This document shows positions 27,326 to 36,324 of a stretch of 64,000 bases of DNA, one piece after another. Location of the stretch: NCBI RefSeq assembly GCF_000336935.1, contig NZ_AOME01000051.1, forward strand, positions 160,918 through 224,917. The letters are read 5' to 3'. Position 1 is the stretch's first letter. Every line of letters starts with the position of its first letter. The notes under the pieces were generated by a model. That model was not told where the DNA came from, made no database searches, and worked only from the letters and a program-made list of their open reading frames with translations. A program made the translations under genes and the position numbers. Origin of the DNA: Halococcus salifodinae DSM 8989. Its GTDB lineage: Archaea > Halobacteriota > Halobacteria > Halobacteriales > Halococcaceae.

Positions 27326-29175
27326 GCACCGGAACTCCTGAATTCGTCGGTGAGCACGACATCGACGCGACGACGCTCGACATCGTCGAGAGCACGCTCG
27401 AAAACACGCGCCACGAGATGGATCGCGTGCTGGAGACGACGGCGATCAGCCCCGTCATCCGCGAGCAGTCAGACCAGTTCCCGCTCATCGCCGACCCGGA
27501 GGGTCGGATGGTGATGGGGCAGTTCGGCTCCGCCATCGAGACCATCATCGCGAACGCCAGCTTCGGGTGGGAGGACCTGGAGGACGGCGACGTCGTCGCC
27601 ACCAACGACCCCTACATGTGTGCAGGGGCGATGTCACACACCCCCGACATGCTCCTCCTGCGCCCGATCTTCTACGAGGACGAGCGCGTCGGCTTCGCCA
27701 GCCAGTGGGGCAACCTGATGGATGTCGGCGGCAAGACCCCCGGCAGCATGCCCGTCGAGGCGACCACCATCTTCGAGGAGGGGATGCGGCTCCCACCGGT
27801 CAAACTCTACAAGGAGGGCGAACTCGACGAAGGACTCCTCGAAACGTTCGCCCACAACACCCGCCTGCCGGACCACGCCGAGGCCGACATCAAGGCGCTC
27901 GCGGCGGGGACTGCGGCCGCCGAGGAGCGCGTCCAGGAGCTCTGCGAGCGCTTCGGACCCGAAACGTATCTGGAGGGATGTGACGCGGTGCTCGATCGGA
28001 CCCGCGACGGGATGATCGACCTCATCCGGGAGTTCGTCCCCGAGGGCGAGCGCTACACCTTCGAGGACCGCGTCGACGACGACGGGATGGGCAACGGCCC
28101 GATCAAGCTCCACCTCGAAATCTACCGCGAGGGCGACACCGTGTATCTCGACTGGGAGGGCACCGACGACCAGGTTCCGGGGACCGTGAACTTCCTCCTG
28201 AACGAGAAGATGTTCAAGATGTTCACCGGGGTGTTCCTCATCATGGCGTTCGACCCGCTCCTGACGTTCAACGACGGGTACTACGACCTCTTCGAGGTCA
28301 ACCTTCCCGAGGGGTCGGTCGTCCAGCCGGAGTTCCCGGCGGCGCTCGGCAACCGGCTGCCACTGATGGCGCGGCAGTTCGACGTGCTCCAGGCCACCTT
28401 CTCGAAGCTCATCGACGGGTTCTCGGTCGCCGGCAGCTACGGCACCTCGCCCAACTTCGTCTACGCCGGCGTCGACGCCGAGGGCAACCAGTTCCAGATG
28501 CTCGAAATCCTCTACGGCGGGATTCCAGCGCGGCCGGGCGGCGACGGGCTCGACGGCCACTCGTGGTGGCCGCTGTTCCGAACGGTGCCCGCCGAGTACC
28601 AGGAGGCGTACTACCCACTGACCATCGACGAGTACAGCACCCGCGCGGACACCGGCGGCGCGGGTCGCCACCGCGGCGGCCACGGCATCTCGAAGGTGTA
28701 CACCTTCGAGGAGGACGGCGCGATCACGTTCCAGGACGACCGCGCTCATACCTACCCGTGGGGCGTCGACGGCGGGACGTACGGCGGGACGAGCGAGAAG
28801 ACACTCGTCCGCACCGACGGCACCGAGCTGGAGCTCCCCTCGAAGGCCGAGAACGTGCCCGTCGAGCCTGGCGACAAGCTCGTCTTCAGCACCGCCGGCG
28901 GTGGCGGCCTCGGCGACCCCCTGGAGCGCGATCCCGAACTCGTGGTCCGAGAGGTCCGCCGTGGCCTCGTCACCGCGGAGGCCGCCCGCGAGGAGTACGG
29001 CGTGGTTCTCGACGACGGCACCGTCGATCGAACGGCCACCGAGAGTCAGCGCGAGGACGTTCGTGAGAACCGCGACGAGCTCGAAGCGTTCGACTACGGA
29101 CCGCTGCCGGACGACGACGAACTCGAAGCACGGATCGCCGAGGAACGCCGCGAGTTCGACCAGCGCGACGACTGA
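27322..29175 (+). CDS. hyuB: Hydantoinase/oxoprolinase family subunit B
   Basis: 617 residues. Characteristic stretches are DATTLDIVESTLENTRHEMD, TNDPYMCAGAMSHTPDM, and the C-terminal GGAGRHRGGHGISKVY and STAGGGGLGDPLERD. Subunit B holds the catalytic part of the ATP-dependent cyclic-amide hydrolase. It starts on the overlapping ATG of hyuA and is 39 bases upstream of the isochorismatase-family gene. Length is normal. Confidence 0.9.
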   Translation: MSTGTPEFVGEHDIDATTLDIVESTLENTRHEMDRVLETTAISPVIREQSDQFPLIADPEGRMVMGQFGSAIETIIANASFGWEDLEDGDVVATNDPYMCAGAMSHTPDMLLLRPIFYEDERVGFASQWGNLMDVGGKTPGSMPVEATTIFEEGMRLPPVKLYKEGELDEGLLETFAHNTRLPDHAEADIKALAAGTAAAEERVQELCERFGPETYLEGCDAVLDRTRDGMIDLIREFVPEGERYTFEDRVDDDGMGNGPIKLHLEIYREGDTVYLDWEGTDDQVPGTVNFLLNEKMFKMFTGVFLIMAFDPLLTFNDGYYDLFEVNLPEGSVVQPEFPAALGNRLPLMARQFDVLQATFSKLIDGFSVAGSYGTSPNFVYAGVDAEGNQFQMLEILYGGIPARPGGDGLDGHSWWPLFRTVPAEYQEAYYPLTIDEYSTRADTGGAGRHRGGHGISKVYTFEEDGAITFQDDRAHTYPWGVDGGTYGGTSEKTLVRTDGTELELPSKAENVPVEPGDKLVFSTAGGGGLGDPLERDPELVVREVRRGLVTAEAAREEYGVVLDDGTVDRTATESQREDVRENRDELEAFDYGPLPDDDELEARIAEERREFDQRDD

Positions 29176-29214
29176 GCCATCGGCACGAATGTCGCTACAT
29201 TCCACACAGACACG

Positions 29215-29871
29215 ATGACAGAGACGAACTGGATCGAGGACACCGAACAGCTGTACGCCGACCGCGACTTCGGCGGCACGGTCGGTATCGGCGAACAGCC
29301 CGCGCTGCTCGTCATCGATCTCATCAACGCCTTCACCGATCCCGACACCGATCTCGGCTCGGACGTCGAGTCGGTGCTTGCCCGGACCGAGCAGTTGCTA
29401 GACACGTTCCGCGAGCACGACCTTCCGCGGTACTTCACCACCGTCGCCTACGAGGAGTCGTACGGCGACGCCGGGCAGTTCATCGAGAAGGTGCCCGCGC
29501 TCCGCGAACTCGAACGTGGGACCGACGCGGTCGCGGTCGACGACCGGATCGCCCCGGTCGGCGACGAACGGGTCATTCTCAAGAAGTACGCGAGCGCGTT
29601 CTTCGGGACCGATCTCGAAACCGAACTCACCACCCACCGCGTCGACACGCTGGTGCTCGCGGGCGTGACGACCAGCGGGTGCGTTCGCGCGACCGCCGTC
29701 GACAGCCTCCAGCACGGCTACCGCACCATCGTCCCCGCCGACGCCGTCGGGGACCGCGCCGAGGGCCCGCATGAAGCCAACCTCTTCGACATCGACGCGA
29801 AGTACGGCGACGTCGTCACGACCGAGTCGGTACTGGAGTCGATCGACGACGACCATCGGAGCACACCATGA
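29215..29871 (+). CDS. Isochorismatase-family amidohydrolase (N-carbamoylsarcosine amidase-like)
   Basis: 218 residues. The catalytic triad is visible: Asp in LVIDLINAFTDP (about 38), Lys in VILKKYASAFFGT (about 122) and Cys in VTTSGCVRATAVDS (about 155). The piece from SGCVRAT to GDRAEGPHEANLFDIDAKY is very close to N-carbamoylsarcosine and related amidases. In creatinine breakdown, N-methylhydantoinase makes N-carbamoylsarcosine, which this enzyme cleaves. The stop overlaps the CoA-transferase start (ATGA at 29868), so the true substrate may be another carbamoyl- or maleamic-type acid. Confidence 0.85.
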   Translation: MTETNWIEDTEQLYADRDFGGTVGIGEQPALLVIDLINAFTDPDTDLGSDVESVLARTEQLLDTFREHDLPRYFTTVAYEESYGDAGQFIEKVPALRELERGTDAVAVDDRIAPVGDERVILKKYASAFFGTDLETELTTHRVDTLVLAGVTTSGCVRATAVDSLQHGYRTIVPADAVGDRAEGPHEANLFDIDAKYGDVVTTESVLESIDDDHRSTP

Positions 29872-31085
29872 CTGCACGCGAACGCCAGGGACCGCTCGAC
29901 GGCCTGCGGGTCATCGACATGTCGGGGATGATCAGCGGTGCCTTCGCGACGACGATGCTGGGCGATTTCGGTGCCGACGTGGTGATGATCGAGCACCCCG
30001 AGACTGGCGACCCCATCCGGGAGTGGCCACAAAAGACCGAAGACGGAGTCTCGCTGTCGTGGAAATCGCTTGGCCGGAACAAGCGGTGTATCACGCTCGA
30101 TCTCGGCTCCGAGCGCGGCCGCGAGATCGCGCTCGACCTCATCGAGGACGCCGACGCCGTCTACGAGAACTTCCGTCCTGGGACGATGGAGCGGTGGGGA
30201 CTCGGCCCCGACGACGTGCACGCGGTCAACGAGCGGGCGATCATGGTCCGGCTCTCGGGCTACGGCCAGACCGGCCCGAAATCCCAGAAACCGGGCTTCG
30301 GCACCATCGCCGAGGGCGTTTCGGGCTGGGCGCACGCCAACGGGTTCCCCGACCGCGAGCCGCTGCTCCCACCGGTCAGCCTCGCGGACATCCAGGCCGC
30401 TCAGTTCGCGCTCCAGGCGACGCTGATGGCGATCTTCGAGCGCGACCTCGGGCGCGGCGGCAGCGGCGAGGGCCAGGTCATCGACGTCTCGCTGACCGAG
30501 CCGCTGTGGCGGATCTTCTTCGGCGAGGTCGAGGCGTACGACCGGATGGGCCACGTCCGCGAGCGTACCGGGAACCAGCACCCGAACACCGCCCCGCGGA
30601 ACATCTACGAGACCGCGGACGGCTACCTGACGATGTCGGCCTCGAACCAGAAGATCTTCGAGCGGGTCGCCGAGACGATCGACAAGGAGTGGCTGATCGA
30701 CGACGAGCGCTTCGCGGACAACGCCACCCGCGTCGCGAACAGCGAACCGCTCAACGCCGAAATCAAGGAATGGACGAGAGAAAGAACCACCGACGAGGCC
30801 ATCGAGACGCTCGAAGCCAACGACGCCATCGTCGGGCCGGTCTACGATATGCACGACATCTTCGAAGACGAGCAGTTCGAGGCTCGCGACGACATCATCG
30901 AGGTCGACGATCCCGACGTCGGCGCGATCAAGACGTTCGGCCTCGTCCCGAAGTTCTCGCGCACGCCCGGCGCGGTGGAGTTCCTCGGCCCACGCCACGG
31001 CGAGCACAACCGCGAGGTCTACCACGGCGAGCTCGGTCTCTCGGAGACGGAGCTGGCCGAGCTCCGGGACGAGGGGATCATCTGA
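29868..31085 (+). CDS. CaiB/BaiF class III CoA-transferase
   Basis: 405 residues. GLRVIDMSGMISGAFATTMLGDFGADVVMIEHP near the N-terminus holds the family fold; the catalytic Asp is in RNKRCITLDL or later QVIDVSLTE, both conserved. LSGYGQTGP and NQHPNTAPRNIYETADGYLTM are also typical. The enzyme moves CoA from one acyl-CoA to another acid (formate, carnitine, citramalate and others). It overlaps the amidase upstream and touches the next gene with no gap (TGA then ATG). Confidence 0.9.
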   Translation: MTARERQGPLDGLRVIDMSGMISGAFATTMLGDFGADVVMIEHPETGDPIREWPQKTEDGVSLSWKSLGRNKRCITLDLGSERGREIALDLIEDADAVYENFRPGTMERWGLGPDDVHAVNERAIMVRLSGYGQTGPKSQKPGFGTIAEGVSGWAHANGFPDREPLLPPVSLADIQAAQFALQATLMAIFERDLGRGGSGEGQVIDVSLTEPLWRIFFGEVEAYDRMGHVRERTGNQHPNTAPRNIYETADGYLTMSASNQKIFERVAETIDKEWLIDDERFADNATRVANSEPLNAEIKEWTRERTTDEAIETLEANDAIVGPVYDMHDIFEDEQFEARDDIIEVDDPDVGAIKTFGLVPKFSRTPGAVEFLGPRHGEHNREVYHGELGLSETELAELRDEGII

Positions 31086-32177
31086 ATGCAGTTGACCGAC
31101 GTCACGCTCCGCGAGGGCGACCAGATGCCCGGCCGGGAGTTCACTGCCGAAGCGAAGATCGAGTGCGCCCGGGCGCTCGACGACCTCGGGGTGCCGTTCG
31201 TCCAGCCTGGCTTCCCCGCGACCGGCGAGAAGGACCAAGAAGTCATCAGTGAGCTTGCCGGGACGACCGACGCCGACGTCGTCGCGCTCGCGCGCGCCCT
31301 CGAAAGCGACATCGACGCCGCCCTGGAAACCGACGCCGACGTGATCGAGACGTTCGTCTCGGCCTCCGACCGTCACCTCGAACACCTGCTCGGCGTATCG
31401 AGAGCGAAGATGCTGTCGATGCTCGGCGAGGCCGTCGACTACATCCACGATCACGGCGTCACGGCCCACATCACGCTCGCCGACGCCTTCCGGACCGATC
31501 GTGACCAACTCGTCGAGATCGTCGACACGGTGCCGGACGTGGCGTTCGTGTCGCTGGCCGACACCGTCGGCGCGCGAACGCCCGGGACCGTCGAGGAGTG
31601 TCTCGACGGACTCGACGGTCACGTTGCGTTCGATCGGCTCGGCGTCCACTTCCACGACGACATGGGGTGTGCGACGGCCAACGCGCTCGCGGCCTACCGC
31701 GCGGGCATCGGGAAGACGGACGTCAGCGTCGGGGGCCTCGGCGAGCGCGCGGGCAACACCGCGCTCGAAGAGTTCGCGGTCGCCTGCGCCGTGGACCACG
31801 ACGACGATCTCGGCCTCGCGGCCGACACGCTCGTCCCGACCTGTCGCGGCGTCCTCGACACGCTCGGGGAGCCCTACGGCGATCGCAAGGCGATTCTGGG
31901 TACGGCGATCGCCGGACACGAGTCCGGTATCCACACCGCGGCGATGCTGTCCGATCCCGCGACGCTCGAACCGTTCGACCCCGAACGATTCGGCGGGGAG
32001 CGACGCCTCGTGTTCGGGAAGCCGACCGGCGAGGGCGGCGCACGCCGGCTCCTCGAACGGGCGGGTATCGATCCCGACGGCGAAACCGTGGCTGCGTACC
32101 TCGATACGCTGGCTGCGGCGGGCCCGCTCGATCTCGACGCGGCGCTTGCACTCGCCGAGCGGGAGTTCGGTTCGTAG
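31086..32177 (+). CDS. DRE-TIM family enzyme (homocitrate/isopropylmalate synthase-like or HMG-CoA lyase-like)
   Basis: 363 residues. VTLREGDQ at the N-terminus, the metal-binding HFHDD (about 186) and GHESGIH (about 278) are typical of the Claisen-condensing or lyase DRE-TIM family. The C-terminus (GEGGARRLLERAG) resembles homocitrate synthase NifV/AksA rather than HMG-CoA lyase, but lacks the long leucine regulatory domain. Following a CoA-transferase it could condense acetyl-CoA with a keto acid or cleave a hydroxyacyl-CoA. Direction cannot be read from sequence. Confidence 0.85.
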   Translation: MQLTDVTLREGDQMPGREFTAEAKIECARALDDLGVPFVQPGFPATGEKDQEVISELAGTTDADVVALARALESDIDAALETDADVIETFVSASDRHLEHLLGVSRAKMLSMLGEAVDYIHDHGVTAHITLADAFRTDRDQLVEIVDTVPDVAFVSLADTVGARTPGTVEECLDGLDGHVAFDRLGVHFHDDMGCATANALAAYRAGIGKTDVSVGGLGERAGNTALEEFAVACAVDHDDDLGLAADTLVPTCRGVLDTLGEPYGDRKAILGTAIAGHESGIHTAAMLSDPATLEPFDPERFGGERRLVFGKPTGEGGARRLLERAGIDPDGETVAAYLDTLAAAGPLDLDAALALAEREFGS

Positions 32178-32230
32178 CGTGGCCGGGATCGGATCGCGCA
32201 CGAAACCTTATCCGTCGTTCCTGTAATGTG

Positions 32231-32911
32231 ATGTCACGGACCAGGGAGCACATGTTCGAGGCAGAAATCCATCTCCAGCAACACAAGCCCTGCGTCGTCT
32301 CCCAGCTCGCGGCGGAGTTCGACACGGCGATCGAGATCGCGATCGAGGAGCTCCACGACGAGCTGGTGACGTTCGTCATCGAACTCGACGAGCGGCTGAC
32401 GGGCGTGCTGGACCGGCTGACCGACTCCGACCAGGTACACCACGCCGAGGGGCTCGGTGACGGCAACTTCCTCGTCACCAAGACCTCCTGTGGCGCGTAC
32501 TCGGCCATCGAGCGGAACCACGGCATCCTCCGCCGGCCCAACGTCGTCGACGCCAACCGCCGGGTGTACACCGTGCTCTTCTTTCGCCGCGAGGACCTGC
32601 GCGCCATGATCGAGGCGTTCCGGAAGATCGGTACCGTGACCCTCGGGAAGCTCGCGCCGTTCGAGGACGGCGGCGTTCGGCTCACCGACCGACAGCACGA
32701 GGTCATCGAGCACGCACTCGCCGCGGGCTATTTCGAGTGGCCACGCGAGGTCACGAGCGACGAACTCGCTGCCGAACTCGACATCAGTCGCGCCACGCTT
32801 CTCGAACACCTCCGCAAGGCCGAGTCGAAGCTTCTCACCGATGCCCTCGATTCGATGACGACCGAGGCGGAGCCGTCGATCCGCTCGGAGTCCGCGACGC
32901 CACGAAAATAA
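32231..32911 (+). CDS. HTH-10 (bacterio-opsin activator-type) transcription regulator
   Basis: 226 residues from the ATG at 32231. A sensor-like N-terminal region (about 1-150) is followed by the HTH-10 domain LTDRQHEVIEHALAAGYFEWPR ... TSDELAAELDISRATLLEHLRKAE. The family is mostly haloarchaeal. It lies 53 bases after the DRE-TIM gene, in the same direction, with a promoter-like CTTATCC before it, so it may be separately expressed and regulate the operon upstream. Its ligand is unknown. Confidence 0.85.
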   Translation: MSRTREHMFEAEIHLQQHKPCVVSQLAAEFDTAIEIAIEELHDELVTFVIELDERLTGVLDRLTDSDQVHHAEGLGDGNFLVTKTSCGAYSAIERNHGILRRPNVVDANRRVYTVLFFRREDLRAMIEAFRKIGTVTLGKLAPFEDGGVRLTDRQHEVIEHALAAGYFEWPREVTSDELAAELDISRATLLEHLRKAESKLLTDALDSMTTEAEPSIRSESATPRK

Positions 32912-33270
32912 TCGTCGTTCGATATTTCGATTTCCGCGTGGCTCGCGCTGTTTCCACGCACATTCGCACGGAGAACGATCTTCGAGGCTTTGAGCCTCAG
33001 GCGCTAAGTCGGGGAGAGAGTAGAGGAACGATGGAGATCCAGCCCTGCTCAAGGCGGTCGAGAGGGGGTGCGTAGATGGCAGTCGTCGGTCGCTCACCCG
33101 CGATCGCGTGCCCGCAATGTGGTGAACACCGTCCTCATGACCCAGGCCCGCCACGCCCAGTGTACTGTGGTGAAAGCACTCGGCGACCCTCGTGAAGTCG
33201 GTCTCGTCGAGCGCCACGAACAGTGGCCAGTACCAACCCACGAGGTTTCGGATTTCTGACTGGCGACGTC
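32912..33270. other. Gene-poor stretch with one weak 39-codon ORF
   Basis: This 359-base stretch contains no convincing gene. On the plus strand 33076-33195 could encode 39 residues with CPQCG and a later YCGE, a three-cysteine zinc-knuckle-like piece without a clear fourth ligand. On the minus strand 33130-33260 reads through a WYWPLF-like segment of unrecognised origin, perhaps a decayed gene. No hairpin terminator or tRNA is seen. Confidence 0.3.
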
Positions 33271-34008
33271 TCAGCGCTCCCAGTGGACGTCTTCTCGGAC
33301 GACTTCCGCAGGGTTGCCGGCGACGAGCGTTTTCGATGGGACATCGTCGAGTACGGCACTGTTGCTTGCGACCACCGCGCCGTCGCCGATAGTCACTCCC
33401 CGCGAGACCGTCGTATGGTGGCCGATCCACACGTCGTCGCCGATCTCGACCGGCCCGGTCTTCGGTCGCTTCTCGCCGTCGATCCAGACGTCTTGCATCC
33501 CGTTGTTGTCGAGGATCTCGACTGCCCAGCCGATACCACAGCCGTCGCCGATCGTGATCGCGTCCCGGCAGTAGAGTCGTGCTTGGCCGCTCAGATGAGA
33601 CTGCCCGATCGAGAGTTCGCCTTGAATGTTCAACAACGATCCGGGACCGATGCGTGCGGCGCTGTCGGTCGTCGTCCGAATCGTTCCCTCGGCAGTGACG
33701 AACAGTCGGGAGCCACCGAGTGTCCGATGGACGACTCTGGGAGCCGACGGTCCGAGCAGGAACAACGCCGGGATGTCGATCGTCGCATCGCGAGCGATCG
33801 CGACACTCGTCCGTTTGTCGAAGACGAACGCGATCGGCCGTCCTGTATGTCGAAGCGAATAGTAGACACTTTTCACTCCGCCACGGACCCCGATCTCTCG
33901 AACGGAGCGATGAAGCCGCTTACGGTCCGCTTCCCGGAGTGCCCCGAGAGACAACTCACCCATCACGTCACCGAGACTCGTCCGTCTCACCAGCGCACCG
34001 AGATCCAT
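33271..34008 (-). CDS. Hexapeptide-repeat (left-handed beta-helix) acyltransferase
   Basis: 245 residues from the ATG at 34008. The second half is a left-handed beta-helix with repeated hexapeptides such as IGDGCGIGWAVEI, VEIGDDVWIGHHTTVSRGVTIGDGAVVASNS, ending NPAEVVR. The catalytic His is likely in GHHTTVS. The family acetylates sugars, amino acids or polysaccharides; neighbouring genes give no substrate. The N-terminus is basic (about 50 residues) and lacks a membrane segment. Confidence 0.85.
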   Translation of the reverse strand: MDLGALVRRTSLGDVMGELSLGALREADRKRLHRSVREIGVRGGVKSVYYSLRHTGRPIAFVFDKRTSVAIARDATIDIPALFLLGPSAPRVVHRTLGGSRLFVTAEGTIRTTTDSAARIGPGSLLNIQGELSIGQSHLSGQARLYCRDAITIGDGCGIGWAVEILDNNGMQDVWIDGEKRPKTGPVEIGDDVWIGHHTTVSRGVTIGDGAVVASNSAVLDDVPSKTLVAGNPAEVVREDVHWER

Positions 34009-34321
34009 GATCGACTCTCGCCGTGGGACTCAATAAGTCATACGGGAAGGCTCTCGACATACTGCGAACGCGGCCTCTGAAACGTCTCGTTTCCGATACG
34101 AGCTCCATCAGTAACTCTCGGTCAGCGACTCAACACTGACGCCGGAGAGGCCGCCGACTTTCCCGACCATGCGGGCGCAGCGCCGAAGTGGTTTGATTCG
34201 TCGATGGGTACCTGTTTTGTTGTATTGGAACGTACGAGCGTCGGCGAAATCGAGTGCTTTCACGCGCTCACGTCCGTATCTCGCGAGTGTCGTCCGTTCG
34301 ATTGCCGTTCGCGCGAAGAAG
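34009..34321. other. Non-coding gap downstream of tRNA-Thr
   Basis: 313 bases between the acyltransferase start and the tRNA 3' end. It holds A/T-richer stretches near 34040-34070 and 34210-34230 that could be promoters of the acyltransferase, and no convincing ORF. No second copy of the tRNA 3' end was seen here, so no integrated element is supported. Confidence 0.4.
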
Positions 34322-34395
34322 AGCCAGGGGTGGGATTTGAACCCACGAATTCTCGATTACAAATCGAGTGCTTGCACCGCCCAAGCTCCCCTGGC
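34322..34395 (-). tRNA. trnT: tRNA-Thr (anticodon TGT)
   Basis: A complete 74-base cloverleaf. Acceptor GCCAGGG pairs with CCCTGGC, D stem GCTT/AAGC, anticodon stem CTCGA/TCGAG with loop TTTGTAA (anticodon TGT at 34359-34361 on the minus strand), variable AATTC, T stem GTGGG/CCCAC with TTCAAAT, discriminator T. No CCA and no intron. It begins 11 bases after the GNAT gene stop, so it may be cotranscribed with pgk and the GNAT gene. Confidence 0.97.
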
Positions 34396-34406
34396 GCGCT
34401 CGCCCC

Positions 34407-34967
34407 TTACCCCTCCTCGGGTTTGTCGGTGTCGCTTTCGAGCCGCTTTTCGAGGTCGATCCGATGGGGCGTGTATCCGGCACGGCGGTAGAACCGGCGG
34501 GCCGCGTCGTTGTCCGCGAGCACCGAGAGCCCAACGGCCTCGAACCCGGATTCGTGGAGCGCCGATTCGGCTGCCGCGAGCAACGCCGCCCCGATCCCCT
34601 CGTTGCGCCGGTCTGGAGTCACGACGACGTTCCGGACGATCCCACGCGAGACGTCCTGTCGATAGCGATCACCCTCTGGGCCGAACATCACGAACCCCAC
34701 GATCTCGTTCGTGTCTGTTGTTTCCGCGTTCGAATCATCCGTGTTCGCTACAGCCGTGTTCGCCGCATCCGCGTTCGTCTCGTCACCGTCGACACGGGCG
34801 ACCAGCAACTCGCCGGCGACGATGTGACGGACGATCGCGTCGCGGATCGTCGCCCGGTTGGCCTCGGCGAGGAGATGTGAGCCGAACGCACGTTGCTCGC
34901 GCGCCAGCGCGACCCACTGATCGGCGATCGCCTCGGCGTCGTCGGTGTCGGGCGATTCGATCCGCAC
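34407..34967 (-). CDS. GNAT-family N-acetyltransferase
   Basis: 186 residues from a GTG at 34967 that overlaps the pgk stop by one base. The GNAT core is visible: VRNVVVTPDRRNEGIGAALLAAAE (about 112-135, acetyl-CoA loop) and LSVLADNDAARRFYRRAGY. A hydrophilic insertion of about 25 residues rich in Asn, Asp, Thr and Ala interrupts the domain at about 60-87. Substrate unknown; the coupling with pgk does not show metabolic sense. The tRNA-Thr follows directly. Confidence 0.87.
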   Translation of the reverse strand: MRIESPDTDDAEAIADQWVALAREQRAFGSHLLAEANRATIRDAIVRHIVAGELLVARVDGDETNADAANTAVANTDDSNAETTDTNEIVGFVMFGPEGDRYRQDVSRGIVRNVVVTPDRRNEGIGAALLAAAESALHESGFEAVGLSVLADNDAARRFYRRAGYTPHRIDLEKRLESDTDKPEEG

Positions 34968-36154
34968 TACCGGAGCGCCTCGACAGCGGGAAGCGCGTCG
35001 CCGGTCAGGAGCGTGAGCGCCGCGCCGCCGCCGGTGCTGATGTGATCGAACCCGTCGAGACCCAACTGTCGGACCGCCGCCGCGGTGTCGCCACCGCCGA
35101 CGATGCTCTGCTCGGCCCGCGTCGCGGCCTCGTAGAGGCCCCGTGTTCCCTCGGCGAACGGTTCCTCCTCGAAGACGCCCGCCGGTCCGTTCAGGATCAC
35201 CGTGCCCGCGTTCTCGATGATCTCGCCGTAGGTCGCGATCGTTCGGCTCCCGACGTCCATCGCAGGGGCGTCGATTTCGGCCGGGAGGTCCGCGACCGCA
35301 ACTTCGTGGCGATCGCCGTCGCGCTCGACTGCGACGTCCTCGGGGACGGCGATCTCGTCGTGCGCGTCGAGCAGATCGCCCGCGCGGTCGATCTCGTCCC
35401 AGTAGCCCGCATCGTAGACGAACTCCGCAGTCGCGTCACCGAGTTCGGCTCCGCCGGCGAGCAGGCAGACGTTGCCGATCACGCCCGCCGTGAGGACGGT
35501 GTCGGCGAGATCGCGTTCGAGCACGCTCCGGGCCACCCCGATCGAGTCGCCGACTTTCGCGCCGCCGAGCACGTACACCCGGGGTGTGGGGGTCTCCTCG
35601 ATCGCTCCCAACACATCGAGTTCGCGTTCCATCACCCGGCCGGCGTAGCTCGGCAGGCGTGTGGGAAAGCCGACGAGCGAGGGCTGTGAGCGGTGGGCGG
35701 CCGCGAACGCGTCGTTGAGGTAGACGTCGAGTGCGGGCGCGAGTCCGCGGACGAGATGGGTGTCGGCCGCGCGTTCGGGCTCGAACTCCATGTACTCCTC
35801 GGCGTAGAACCGGGTGTTTTCGAGCACGACGGCTTCCCCGACATCGAGCGCCGCGACCCGATCGCGCGCCGCCGACGAAAAGGTGGCGTCACAGTAGTCG
35901 ACAGGGTGATCGAGCAGCTCGTCGAGTCGGTCGGCGTGGGCGGCGAGCCTCGCGAAATCGTCGCCACCGGGCCGGCCCTGGTGGGCGAGGATCGCCACCC
36001 GCGCGCCGCAGTCGAGCAGCTCCGCGAGCGTGTCGACGTGCGCACGGAGTCGGGCGTCGTCGGCGAGTTCGCCCCCCGAGACCGGGCTGTTGATATCGAT
36101 GCGGACCCCGACGGCGACGCCCTCAGCATCGAGGTCGTCGAGGGTTCGTATCAT
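34967..36154 (-). CDS. pgk: Phosphoglycerate kinase
   Basis: 395 residues from the ATG at 36154 (MIRTLDDL). It converts 1,3-bisphosphoglycerate and ADP to 3-phosphoglycerate and ATP. Signatures: VRIDINSPV and LAHQGRPGG, ENTRFYAEE, the NDAFAAAHRSQPS motif, VLGGAKVGDS, and NGPAGVFEEE followed by GGGDTAAA near the C-terminus. First gene of the short minus-strand run pgk-GNAT-tRNA-Thr. The promoter is in the 170-base gap shared divergently with livH. Confidence 0.96.
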   Translation of the reverse strand: MIRTLDDLDAEGVAVGVRIDINSPVSGGELADDARLRAHVDTLAELLDCGARVAILAHQGRPGGDDFARLAAHADRLDELLDHPVDYCDATFSSAARDRVAALDVGEAVVLENTRFYAEEYMEFEPERAADTHLVRGLAPALDVYLNDAFAAAHRSQPSLVGFPTRLPSYAGRVMERELDVLGAIEETPTPRVYVLGGAKVGDSIGVARSVLERDLADTVLTAGVIGNVCLLAGGAELGDATAEFVYDAGYWDEIDRAGDLLDAHDEIAVPEDVAVERDGDRHEVAVADLPAEIDAPAMDVGSRTIATYGEIIENAGTVILNGPAGVFEEEPFAEGTRGLYEAATRAEQSIVGGGDTAAAVRQLGLDGFDHISTGGGAALTLLTGDALPAVEALR

Positions 36155-36295
36155 CGTTCGTTCTATTTCTGCGCCCCGGCAAATCCCTTTCTGTCCCGGT
36201 GGTGATCGGTGGATGCTCACATGGCGCTCGGCGAAGACCCGTTTTCCTCGTATCGTCGTCACGACCTGCCGCAGAAGTGGTGATTCGGAGCAAAG

Positions 36296-36302
36296 GTTAT
36301 TA
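36296..36302 (+). promoter_or_regulatory. TATA-like element of the liv operon
   Basis: GTTATTA lies 23-29 bases before the livH ATG at 36325, the spacing of a leaderless haloarchaeal promoter. The pyrimidine-rich CCCTCCCCCC follows between it and the start codon. Confidence 0.5.
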
Positions 36303-36324
36303 CCCTCCCCCCACCGCCCACTTC

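Noticed and set aside
29718..32201. Very long (827 residue) open frame on the minus strand
   Set aside because: It lies exactly opposite the amidase, CoA-transferase and DRE-TIM genes, is Arg/Val-rich without motifs and is explained by GC-rich codon structure.
33076..33195. 39-residue CPQC zinc-finger gene
   Set aside because: Only three cysteines, no start signal and no neighbour support; kept only as a note in the gap entry.
34322..34395. tRNA-Thr as attachment site of an integrated element
   Set aside because: No second copy of the tRNA 3' end, integrase or foreign block was seen on either side in this window.
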